From positions 1,984,001 to 2,048,000 of the forward strand of contig NC_005125.1 of NCBI RefSeq assembly GCF_000011385.1: 64,000 nucleotides of DNA, in the 5' to 3' direction. The stretch comes from Gloeobacter violaceus PCC 7421. Its GTDB lineage: Bacteria > Cyanobacteriota > Cyanobacteriia > Gloeobacterales > Gloeobacteraceae. Both the position numbers and the translations under genes were made by a program. Each line of letters starts with the position of its first letter. Within the stretch, counting starts at the first letter, position 1. Below the pieces are notes generated by a model. It was not told the DNA's origin. It was given only the letters and a program-made list of their open reading frames with translations, and made no database searches. Positions 31,786 through 39,657 of the stretch are shown here, one piece after another.

Positions 31786-32238
31786 TCAACCGTAGCGCCT
31801 CTGGTGCTCGTGCTTGAGGCGCAGGTACTCGGGATCTTCTTTGGCCTGGCGGTACATGTGGTAGAAAATAGCCGCCGCCTCGGCCTTTTGCGGGTCTTGA
31901 ACCATCGGTAACACCTCGGTTCGCCCTTCGTTCCACTTGCGTCCGCCTTTGTGATTGGCGTAACGCCGGGCGCGGGTGAAGCCCATCTGCAAAAACTTGC
32001 GTGCCATGTCCATACCGACAAAGTCGCTTTGGGCTTTGTAATCAAGAAACATCGCAAAAAGCTTGTCCGCCGATGCGCGTGCGACCTCAGGCGTGCGAAA
32101 GCGCCAGTGAGGCAGCAGTTCGCTTTTGTAGGGCTCGACGAGCAGTACCCCTTGCTCGCCCACACCCACACGGTAGAGTTCTGGATGGGCACGCAGGTCC
32201 AGGTGCACGTAATCGAGGTTGTAGTCGAACTTCGTCAC
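31786..32238 (-). CDS. DUF4385 family protein
   Basis: 150 residues matching the DUF4385 pattern from memory: FDYNLDYVHLDLRAHPELYRVG, VGEQGVLLVEPYKSELLPHW, MARKFLQMGFTRARRYANHKGG, KAEAAAIFYHMYRQAKEDPEY. A stand-alone cytoplasmic domain of unknown function found widely in bacteria. Gene lies 68 bases upstream of the reductase on the same strand. Confidence 0.8.
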   Translation of the reverse strand: MTKFDYNLDYVHLDLRAHPELYRVGVGEQGVLLVEPYKSELLPHWRFRTPEVARASADKLFAMFLDYKAQSDFVGMDMARKFLQMGFTRARRYANHKGGRKWNEGRTEVLPMVQDPQKAEAAAIFYHMYRQAKEDPEYLRLKHEHQRRYG

Positions 32239-32308
32239 GGACAGTACAAACGCAGTTTCTCGATGCTCGCGTCTGGTCGCTGACGCCCACCTCAGTACAA
32301 AGAAGTAT

Positions 32309-32884
32309 TTAGGCGCCGGGCACAGTGCTCAGCCAACCGAATACCTCGCCGACGCTCAAGCGCAAATCGGAGATTGGCTCCGGCACCGGTAGCGGAGCAG
32401 TTGGGACGTTCAGCAACATCGGCTGACGTCCAGGCGGATACACCAGCACGGAGCGCTCGGCGGGATCGACAAGCCAACCCATTCGACAACCGTGCTCCAG
32501 GCAATGGAGGATGTTGCCGGTGACCCGGGTCTGACTTTGCTCCGGAGAAAGCATTTCGATGGTCCAATCGGGAGCGCGGTCGAAAACGTTGGCGATCTCG
32601 GCTTGTTCGTCGATAGGAATGCGTTCCCAGGCAAACACGGCGATATCCGGAACCACCGAACGCCCGTCAAACGTACAACGTAGTTCTGGAAAAGCCCTTG
32701 CAATTCGCCGGGGTTTGGCCGCAGCGTCGACGGCAATCACCAGTTCGGCCTGCAGTGTGCTGTGTTTGCCCTGGGGCATCGGCTTTTGAAGAATCCGACC
32801 GTCGATATATTCGCAGGCGGGTTTGGTTTCCGGAAGGCGCAGGAACGCTTCCAACGTGACGAAGGCGACCGGTGATTGCGCCAC
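32309..32884 (-). CDS. Uma2 family putative endonuclease
   Basis: 191 residues with the Uma2 pattern: CEYIDGRILQKPMPQGKHSTLQAEL, VPDIAVFAWERIP, WTIEMLSPEQS...GWLVDPAERSVLVYPP. GTG start at 32884 gives MAQSPVAFVTLEAFLRLPE, the usual family beginning. Only distantly similar to the other two Uma2 proteins in the window. Confidence 0.8.
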   Translation of the reverse strand: MAQSPVAFVTLEAFLRLPETKPACEYIDGRILQKPMPQGKHSTLQAELVIAVDAAAKPRRIARAFPELRCTFDGRSVVPDIAVFAWERIPIDEQAEIANVFDRAPDWTIEMLSPEQSQTRVTGNILHCLEHGCRMGWLVDPAERSVLVYPPGRQPMLLNVPTAPLPVPEPISDLRLSVGEVFGWLSTVPGA

Positions 32885-32951
32885 AGCGGTTCTGTCCCAG
32901 ACTCTGGTGGGATCCTAGCACCACCGATCCCGCCTGCGGAAAATCGGACAA

Positions 32952-33842
32952 CTACAGCGGGAAAGCGGCGTCGCCGAGGCGCACGTAGATGTCGCGCTGA
33001 TTGTCGGCAAAAGTCCGCCGCCCGTGCATGGCGCGGCTGTTGTTGATCATGGCGATGTCGCCGCTCTTCCAGGGCAGGGCGATAGTGATCTGCTCTGCCA
33101 CCGCCTGCAACTCGCTTATCACCGCCTCGGGGATCGCAGAACCGTCCTCCAGGCGCACCAGGCTCGCGCTCGAACCGGCCCGCTCCTGGCCCACCACCGG
33201 CAGGATGTTGTTGATGAAAACCTCATGCCGGCCGTCGGGGCTGCCCACAAAGGCCGAAGCAAGAAATTCGGTGGTGACGCTGCGGTTCTCGCCGAAGTGG
33301 ACCGCCATGCGGTTGGCGGCCGCGATCGCGGTCACCTCCTCAAGGCTGTCGGTCTGGTAGATGCCCTGCCAGGTGCCGTCCGGGTAGGTGCGGATATACT
33401 TGAGCCGCTGGGTGCGGAACAGTTCGCGGGTGGTGGGACTCAAGGTCTTCCAGAAGCGGATGCCGTCCGAGACCGTGGTCTCACCGCCGCTCAGGGCCGG
33501 GGCGGCACAGTAGAACCAGAGCACCGAGGGTCGGTAGAGGGAGTAGTACATCTCGCCGTGCATTGGGACGGCGAAGCGCAATTTATGACCGGTCACCGAC
33601 ATCAAAGTCTTGTCGCCGCCGATCGTCTCGCGGCTGTAGGCGCCGCCCACGTAGGGGCGAAATTCGGTGCAGAACTCTTTGCTGAAGCGCTTAAACGTTT
33701 CGGTGTCGGCCCCGAAGCCGCTGAAATAGACGTAGCCGGTGGTGCGAAAGGCGTCGATCAGCCATTCAAAGTCCAGGTCAAACAGGCCGATGCCGGGGGC
33801 GGCTTCGTAGGTCGTTCCGAATTTTTCCGTGGTGGTTTGCAT
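32952..33842 (-). CDS. TauD/SyrP-type Fe(II)/2-oxoglutarate oxygenase
   Basis: 296 residues. Iron ligands: His95-x-Glu97 (PMHGEMYY) and distal His273 (SRAMHGRRTF); 2-oxoglutarate-binding Arg likely at 283 or 288. The His-x-Glu form is seen in SyrP/AsnO-like hydroxylases of secondary metabolism rather than in TauD proper. ATG 33842 has GAGGAA 7 bases upstream. Last gene of the left arm of the sulfotransferase cluster. Likely hydroxylates a small molecule or a carrier-bound amino acid; substrate unknown. Confidence 0.82.
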   Translation of the reverse strand: MQTTTEKFGTTYEAAPGIGLFDLDFEWLIDAFRTTGYVYFSGFGADTETFKRFSKEFCTEFRPYVGGAYSRETIGGDKTLMSVTGHKLRFAVPMHGEMYYSLYRPSVLWFYCAAPALSGGETTVSDGIRFWKTLSPTTRELFRTQRLKYIRTYPDGTWQGIYQTDSLEEVTAIAAANRMAVHFGENRSVTTEFLASAFVGSPDGRHEVFINNILPVVGQERAGSSASLVRLEDGSAIPEAVISELQAVAEQITIALPWKSGDIAMINNSRAMHGRRTFADNQRDIYVRLGDAAFPL

Positions 33843-33886
33843 GGCGAATTTCCTCAAGAAACGTCGTTCAAGGGCAAAAAAACGGC

Positions 33887-35209
33887 TCAGTCCAGGGGGA
33901 AGCGCCAGGCTTCGAGGGCAATCGAAGGCAGCGGCTCGCCTTTTTTGGCCGGGGGCTGTCCCTGGGCTCGCGGGTTGAAGAGGAGCACCAACCCCTCGGG
34001 GGTCGAGAGGGCCGCCACCAACTCGCCCCCGAAATTCCCCAGGGGTTTTTCCGTCCACTGCTCACCGTCCGGGGTGACGAACAACTTGAAGGCGCCCCGG
34101 CTGGTGAAACCCGCGCACAGGTAACCCGCGTGGGCCACCAGGCACTGCAGCACGGCCGTACCGTCGTCGAAGCCCGGACCCATCGCCGAGAAAGGCACCT
34201 TCAGCCCCGAGGGCGAAAAGCGCGGCTTGCCCACGATCAGATCCCAACCGCCGTCGGGATTGACGCGGAAGATTTCGACATTGGCGACCTGGTGGGCGCG
34301 CAGCGAGCGGTGGGATTTGCCGCCTGCCAAGTAAAGGCAGCCCCCGAAGTGGGCCATCGCCGCCACCTGCTGGTTGTCGCTAAATAGATAGGCGCCGCTG
34401 GCGATCACCTGCTCGAAATCGCCGGGCTGAGCGGCGAGCGCCCCCAGCCGCCACAACTGAAAACCGCGCTCCAGGTTGCGCGTTCCTATATAGAGTGAAT
34501 CCGCGAATACTGCCGCGCGGCAGGCCAGTTCGTTGCCTTGTTCCTTAAATCCCGGTACGGGCACTTCCTCCCAGAGGGCCGAGTCCACAGCCTCACCGCG
34601 CAGTAGGGGCGGCGCATTCTGGCTGAGGCCGGTGGCCAGGGCCACCACCCCGCCCCCAAACGGGACAGGCTGGTGAAAGGTGTGGCCGTTCGCAGGCACA
34701 AGATCGAATGTTGTCCGCCACGGTCCGCCATCTTCGCTAATGGCCACCTCGCCCCCCAGGGGCGAAGAGAGACTCGCCACCAAGCGACCCCGCTCTTCAA
34801 ATAGACAGCAATAGACATTGCGGCCCGTCTCCAGGGCCTGCTCGCCCGCCAGGTTCACCCCCAGGGCGTCGGTAAGCTTGTCCTTCGATTGCTCCTCGGT
34901 CGGATTGTCCGGGAAGAACGTATCGAGCATGTTCCCCGGGCCGCTGCGCCGCTTGGTGTTGATGGCCAGGGAGGTGTGCACCGTCTGCCAACCCCGGGTC
35001 TGCGGGTCGAAGCGGACGATGCGCCGAAAATCCTGCACGTCGCGGTCGATGTAGAGGCCGGCAAAGTAGATTTGCCCCCCGTACCAGGCCAGGGCACCGA
35101 CGATTTGATCGACATCGTCGATGTCCAGTTGGGCGATGGTGCCGAGGGAGTGGGCGCCGGGGGCGATCTGGCCGGGCGCGGCGGTGGGGGAGGCAAGTGG
35201 GTGGATCAT
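33887..35209 (-). CDS. Propeller-like protein of unknown function
   Basis: 440 residues without signal peptide or membrane helix. Recurrent strand patterns (ALAWYGGQIYFAGLYID, AVFADSLYIGTRN, MAHFGGCLYLAGGK, LVAHAGYLCAGFTS) spaced about 60-90 residues apart suggest a six- or seven-bladed beta-propeller. No known family signature seen. The gene lies between a sulfotransferase and an oxygenase gene on the same strand (39 and 44 base gaps), suggesting a scaffold or an enzyme of the same pathway. Confidence 0.65.
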   Translation of the reverse strand: MIHPLASPTAAPGQIAPGAHSLGTIAQLDIDDVDQIVGALAWYGGQIYFAGLYIDRDVQDFRRIVRFDPQTRGWQTVHTSLAINTKRRSGPGNMLDTFFPDNPTEEQSKDKLTDALGVNLAGEQALETGRNVYCCLFEERGRLVASLSSPLGGEVAISEDGGPWRTTFDLVPANGHTFHQPVPFGGGVVALATGLSQNAPPLLRGEAVDSALWEEVPVPGFKEQGNELACRAAVFADSLYIGTRNLERGFQLWRLGALAAQPGDFEQVIASGAYLFSDNQQVAAMAHFGGCLYLAGGKSHRSLRAHQVANVEIFRVNPDGGWDLIVGKPRFSPSGLKVPFSAMGPGFDDGTAVLQCLVAHAGYLCAGFTSRGAFKLFVTPDGEQWTEKPLGNFGGELVAALSTPEGLVLLFNPRAQGQPPAKKGEPLPSIALEAWRFPLD

Positions 35210-35248
35210 GGGAGCGAAACCTCACTTTTTGTCAAACGGCTCGCGCTT

Positions 35249-36211
35249 TTAGTACCCCATCTGCTGGGCCAGCTCCTGGATCTCGCGGGCGGTGTCGGTG
35301 TCGACGGCCCACTCGAAGGTGCCCTTGAGGGGCGGGATGGGCACTTTGCTGCTGCGCAATTTTGGGTTGGCCAAAAACTTCGGATCGTTGCCGAAGGGGG
35401 CATTGATGGGACCGGTGCGGGCGTAGGGCGATTCTTCGGGCGATTTCATCTCGTCGATCGCCTCTTGATCGGTGCGCACCCCCAGCCACTCGGCGATCTG
35501 CGGCAAATAAATATCGAGATCCGAGAGCAGATCCTCGCCGCGGATGCGCATGCCCTGCCCCAAGGGCAGCCGCTCCATGAAGTTCATAATCTTGGTGTGG
35601 GCGCTCAGCCAGAGCTTGAGCGGGCTCACCTTCACCGGTTTATTGCCCTTGAGGTCTTCCTCTTCGTCCGACAGAAAGGCCGGATCGACGCTCCAGCCCA
35701 CCTTGGCCTGCATTGCCCCCACCTGCTCGCGCGTCTGGATGATCACCGAGAGAAATTCGGCGATCGACTTGGCGGAGGTGACCGGGTGGCGGGTCAGATG
35801 CAAAAAACGGGCCTTCGGAAACATGTGGAAGGCCCGCTCCATGTTCTCGACTTTTAAGATCGTGGTCGGAGATTTGTCTACGCCGATCTTAGGATTTACA
35901 TAATCGAGTACATAGTTGAACACTTCTTTGCAACCCAGGTGCATGTGTTCGTTGATCCAGACGCGCGCCCGGTGCACCGACAGCTCGTCTTGCGTCCCTT
36001 CGTGGATTTCGGCCAGGGTGCGGGCGAGGCCGTCCATGGCCGTGGGCCAGCGCCGCTGGATGCGGGCAAAATTCAGTTCTTCGATCGTGTCGGTCTTGAA
36101 TAAATTCAGCTCCGGAAAACCGTACAGATCCGGGTGTCGGCCCAGGAGCGCGCAGACGACCGACGAAAACGAGCGTGGAGGTGTCAATATAATCAGAGGC
36201 TGATGCGACAC
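35249..36211 (-). CDS. PAPS-dependent sulfotransferase
   Basis: 320 residues of the sulfotransferase fold. 5'-phosphosulfate loop TPPRSFSSVV (Arg13), the VDKSP segment with Lys113, and the 3'-phosphate motif FLHLTRHPVTSAKSI (Arg141, Ser149) are intact. The end EIQELAQQMGY is shared with the divergent paralog at 36711. Transfers sulfate from PAPS to a hydroxyl or amine; acceptor unknown. Second gene of the left arm. Confidence 0.83.
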   Translation of the reverse strand: MSHQPLIILTPPRSFSSVVCALLGRHPDLYGFPELNLFKTDTIEELNFARIQRRWPTAMDGLARTLAEIHEGTQDELSVHRARVWINEHMHLGCKEVFNYVLDYVNPKIGVDKSPTTILKVENMERAFHMFPKARFLHLTRHPVTSAKSIAEFLSVIIQTREQVGAMQAKVGWSVDPAFLSDEEEDLKGNKPVKVSPLKLWLSAHTKIMNFMERLPLGQGMRIRGEDLLSDLDIYLPQIAEWLGVRTDQEAIDEMKSPEESPYARTGPINAPFGNDPKFLANPKLRSSKVPIPPLKGTFEWAVDTDTAREIQELAQQMGY

Positions 36212-36249
36212 AGGTATAGCCAGAACAATATCAAGTGGGGGCTATTGTA

Positions 36250-36621
36250 TCACTTCGGCAAACGGGCCAGGCGTTGGTCGAGCCGCCCCAGCTCGTCGGC
36301 GGTCATCTGCACCAGCGCCACCAGCGTCTTGTACTGATGCTGCAGTTGGCGCTTGTACTCCTCCAGCTCGCTGCGCGAAGAGCAGTCCTCGGCCACCTCC
36401 GGGGCTTTGACCCAATCCTGGATGGTCTTGAGAAATTCGAGCGGGACGGCGTTGTAGACCACCTGCGGCTGGACGTCCTCCAGCTGGGGCATTGCCTGGG
36501 CAGGAGCCTCCGGCAGCGGCAATTCTTCGAGCAGGCTCTGCTCGTGGCGGTCGCGGAATTTTTGCAAGACCGCCTGGCGTTTCTGCGCGTCGCTGGGCAA
36601 AATCTCGGGTTCGGCCGACAT
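36250..36621 (-). CDS. Coiled-coil protein at head of sulfotransferase arm
   Basis: 123 residues, helical, ending in a coiled coil (SSRSELEEYKRQLQHQYKTLVALVQMTADELGRLDQRLARL). Not recognised. First gene of the minus-strand arm, 38 bases before the sulfotransferase start; ATG 36621 preferred over the longer frame. Confidence 0.6.
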   Translation of the reverse strand: MSAEPEILPSDAQKRQAVLQKFRDRHEQSLLEELPLPEAPAQAMPQLEDVQPQVVYNAVPLEFLKTIQDWVKAPEVAEDCSSRSELEEYKRQLQHQYKTLVALVQMTADELGRLDQRLARLPK

Positions 36622-36710
36622 AAAAATCCTGCACAAAACTCGCCGTTATTGTAGACCCGCGCCTTCGATCCGTATAGGCTTGCAGGCGAACCCACCCCAA
36701 GGCGCGCACC

Positions 36711-37616
36711 ATGCCGACCGCCCCACCGATAGTCATCCTCTCGGCCACCTGCAGCGGCAGTTCGCCCCTTTCGGCGATGCTCGGCCAGCACCCGGAAGCT
36801 TACGGGGTGCCCGAGATCAACTTGCTGATGGCCCGCACCGTCGAAGAACTGGTGCTGCTGTTGCAGGGGCCGCGCCAGTTTCAGATCCACGGGCTATTGC
36901 GCGCCGTCGCCCAGCTCTACAGCGGCGAGCAGACCCTCAACGCCGTCGCCATGGCCCGCCGCTGGCTCTCCAACCGCTACTACGCCCAGACCACCGAGGT
37001 GCTCGCGGAGTTGTGCGCGCGGGTGGCGCCTTTGCGGCTGGTCGATCCGAGCCCGGTCTATGCCGCCGAACCGGAGCGGCTCTCAAGACTTTACGAAGCT
37101 TTTCCGGAGGCTCACTTTGTGCACCTGCTGCGCCATCCGCGCGCCCAGGGCGAGGCGGTGATGGCGATCGCCGGGGGGGCGCTTGCCATCAACGACGGGG
37201 CCTTCGAATTTGTCGCCAAAAAACCGGTCCTAGATGCCCAGCGCACCTGGTTTACGTTCAACGACAACATCCGCCGTTTTCTGACAGATGTCCCTGCCTC
37301 CCAGCAGACGGCCGTGCACTGGGAGGCGGTCGCAAGCCGTCCCACTTCCACCCTGCGCGATCTGTGCCGGGGGCTGGGACTGAGTTGGAGCGAGGAGATT
37401 GGCCAGGCGATGCTGCACCCGGAGCACTCCTCCTACGCCGGGTTCGGCCCCTACAGCACCCACCTCGGACACGACCCCCATTTTTTGCGCAATCCATACT
37501 TTTCAGAACAGCCCGAAGGGCACTTCTCGCTGGAAGACTCGCTCGCCTGGCGGGCGGACGGAAAGGGTTTTTATCCGGAAATTCAGGAACTGGCGCGTCA
37601 GATGGGTTACGACTAA
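36711..37616 (+). CDS. Degenerate sulfotransferase paralog
   Basis: 301 residues, clearly paralogous to the product of 35249-36211 (same LGxHPExYGxPEINL start, same RHP motif at 141-143, same EIQELARQMGY end). The loop Arg is replaced (ATCSGSS), the VDKSP Lys is Pro (VDPSP), and the PAPS-binding Ser149 is Ala. It has therefore lost key PAPS contacts and is probably a non-catalytic or altered enzyme. Divergently transcribed from the left arm. Confidence 0.75.
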   Translation: MPTAPPIVILSATCSGSSPLSAMLGQHPEAYGVPEINLLMARTVEELVLLLQGPRQFQIHGLLRAVAQLYSGEQTLNAVAMARRWLSNRYYAQTTEVLAELCARVAPLRLVDPSPVYAAEPERLSRLYEAFPEAHFVHLLRHPRAQGEAVMAIAGGALAINDGAFEFVAKKPVLDAQRTWFTFNDNIRRFLTDVPASQQTAVHWEAVASRPTSTLRDLCRGLGLSWSEEIGQAMLHPEHSSYAGFGPYSTHLGHDPHFLRNPYFSEQPEGHFSLEDSLAWRADGKGFYPEIQELARQMGYD

Positions 37617-37678
37617 CCGGTTCGGCGGCGGGCAATTCTTGTAAGAAAGCATGGCTGGGGGCAGTACGTCCATCGCAT

Positions 37679-37707
37679 TTGACACCCCAATGGAAAGCTG
37701 ATAGTCT
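37679..37707 (+). promoter_or_regulatory. Candidate promoter of TPR gene
   Basis: TTGACA (37679-37684), 17 bases, then TAGTCT (37702-37707), 35 bases before the ATG at 37742. Confidence 0.5.
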
Positions 37708-37741
37708 TCTGCTCAAGTTGTTGCTTCGGTAAATTTACGGT

Positions 37742-38722
37742 ATGGCAGGATTTACTCCAAAGCTTAAAAAAGTTACAAAGGCGAACTCGCGCGACCGTCT
37801 GAAGCTCGCCGGGACTCTGTTTCGAGAAAAGCGTTACGACGAAGCCCTCGAGGAAGCCACTGCCATTTTGGAAGAAGAACCTTCCTCCCTGCAGGCCCTG
37901 ATGTTGACGGGCAGCGTTTACCTGAAGACCAAGCGCTTCGACGAAGCCCTGGACGCCTTTCAAAAAGCGCTCAGAGTCGATCCGCTCTCGCCGCAGGCTT
38001 GCCTCGGTATCGGTATGGCCCACCTGCGCAAAAAAGACTACAAGCAGGCGACGGTGGCCTTCGAGAGTGCCCTCAAGCTCGATCCCAAATCGGCCAAGGC
38101 CTATATCACCCTGGGCATGTCGGCCCTCGGCCAGGAGCACTACGATCTGGCCATCCAGTACTTCAACAAGGCGCTGCGCTTCGATCCGCAGGCGGAGATG
38201 GCCCGAATCTTGATCTCGCGCGCCTACAAGAAGCTCGGCAAGCCGGGCGACGCCGTCAGTACCCTCGAGACCGCCGTCAAGCTCAACCCCAAGAGCGGCA
38301 TGGCCAACATGTCGCTGGCGAGCTTCTACTTGCAGAACAAAGACTACACTTCCGCCGAGGCCGCTTTGCAGAGGGTGCTCGAAGCGCGGGGCGACAAACC
38401 GGCCCCGACGATCATGCTGTCGCTTGCGGATCTGTACGTCCAGACCGACCGCACCGAGGAAGCGGGCGACATCCTGCGCGCCCTGCCCTCGGCGCCCAAG
38501 CTGCAGGCGCGCAAGCACAAGCTCTTCGGCGATCTCTACACCAAGCAGGGTCTGCTCAAGGAAGCGGCGGAGGAATACCGCGCCGCGAGCTTGATGGCCT
38601 CCGACGACGATGAAATCGACGATGTCGACCTCGACGGTCTGGTGGAAGCCGGTTCGGCCAGCTGGCAGGAACTGGCGAGCACCTACCGGGCGACGGCCAC
38701 CGAGTCGATCTCGCGCAAGTAA
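37742..38722 (+). CDS. TPR repeat protein
   Basis: 326 residues made of about seven 34-residue TPR units (residues about 17-280: EALEEATAILEEEPSSLQAL, DEALDAFQKALRVDP, YDLAIQYFNKALRFDP...). An acidic tail (ASDDDEIDDVDLDGL) follows. Cytoplasmic adaptor type, no enzyme domain. Its stop lies 46 bases before the phosphatase-fold gene, and it sits in the right arm of the cluster; probably assembles the pathway enzymes or the exporter. Confidence 0.82.
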   Translation: MAGFTPKLKKVTKANSRDRLKLAGTLFREKRYDEALEEATAILEEEPSSLQALMLTGSVYLKTKRFDEALDAFQKALRVDPLSPQACLGIGMAHLRKKDYKQATVAFESALKLDPKSAKAYITLGMSALGQEHYDLAIQYFNKALRFDPQAEMARILISRAYKKLGKPGDAVSTLETAVKLNPKSGMANMSLASFYLQNKDYTSAEAALQRVLEARGDKPAPTIMLSLADLYVQTDRTEEAGDILRALPSAPKLQARKHKLFGDLYTKQGLLKEAAEEYRAASLMASDDDEIDDVDLDGLVEAGSASWQELASTYRATATESISRK

Positions 38723-38768
38723 AACATCATCGCATCGAGACCCCCCTACTGGCTGCGTGGAGGCAGGA

Positions 38769-39596
38769 ATGCCCAACCATCTCGTGCAGATCATCATGGA
38801 CAGCTGCCGCTTTGACAGTTATGAAGCGGCGGCGACGCCCAACATGGACAAAATCGGCAAAGGGGAGGCGCGCTACAGCTACGCCTCGTGGACCTCGCCC
38901 TCCCATTACGCCATGCTCATGGGAATGGTGCCCCACACCAGCCCGCGGGGGGTCTTCGCCTCCGAAGTCTACAAGCAGGAATTTACCCGCTGGATCGACC
39001 GGCTCGATATGCCGGATCTGTCCTTCAAGACTTTCGTGCCGCACCTGTCGCTGCCGAAGGTGCTGCAGGATCTGGGCTACGAGACGATCGCCCGCGTCTC
39101 GATGCCGGTGCTCAACCAGTTGACGGGCATGAACCGCTTTTTTGACGATTACAAATTGATGGGCAACCACAACGACTTCAAGTCAATGGTGGCGGAAGTC
39201 GAATTCGAAGAGGACGAACCGCGGTTCTACTTCTTTAACCTCGGCGAGACCCATTACCCCTATATGCTCTCCGGCGAAGATTTGCCCCACATCTCAGGGG
39301 TGCACGGCGTCTTCAAGCACATGGACGAATCGCTCAAGGCGGGCGAGGGACCGGTAGAGGCCAAGTTCTTCGAAAAAGACGAGATGGAGCAGCTGCATAA
39401 GCAGCAGATCCGTTGCGTCGAGTACATCGACGGCCTGTTGGGGGAACTGATCGAGAAGTGCCCGCCCAACACCCACTTCATCGTCACCGCCGATCATGGC
39501 GAGTTGTTCGGTGAGGACGGTTATTTCGGCCACGGCCCGATCATGCACCCCAAGTGCTTTGAGATCCCCTTCCTCGAAGGTCTGCGCCCCGCCTAG
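38769..39596 (+). CDS. Alkaline-phosphatase/sulfatase-fold hydrolase
   Basis: 275 residues. N-terminal metal site VQIIMDSCRFDS, TPNMDKIGKGE, the nucleophile region ASWTSPSHYAMLMG, and the C-terminal metal site TADHGELFGED. In sulfatases the nucleophile position is Cys/Ser in CxPSR; here the matching residue is Thr (TSPSH), as in phosphatases and phosphotransferases of the superfamily, so hydrolysis of phosphate is as likely as of sulfate. No signal peptide. GGAGG lies 5-6 bases before ATG 38769. Confidence 0.75.
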   Translation: MPNHLVQIIMDSCRFDSYEAAATPNMDKIGKGEARYSYASWTSPSHYAMLMGMVPHTSPRGVFASEVYKQEFTRWIDRLDMPDLSFKTFVPHLSLPKVLQDLGYETIARVSMPVLNQLTGMNRFFDDYKLMGNHNDFKSMVAEVEFEEDEPRFYFFNLGETHYPYMLSGEDLPHISGVHGVFKHMDESLKAGEGPVEAKFFEKDEMEQLHKQQIRCVEYIDGLLGELIEKCPPNTHFIVTADHGELFGEDGYFGHGPIMHPKCFEIPFLEGLRPA

Positions 39597-39657
39597 CACC
39601 TTGAAATCGCCGTCGGTGGGCGCTTGCACCCCCCCGCCGAGGAAGTTGGAGGTCTCG

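Noticed and set aside
38769-39596. Calling the phosphatase-fold protein a sulfatase because of the nearby sulfotransferases
   Set aside because: The nucleophile region lacks the Cys/Ser-x-Pro-x-Arg sulfatase signature; Thr occupies the position.
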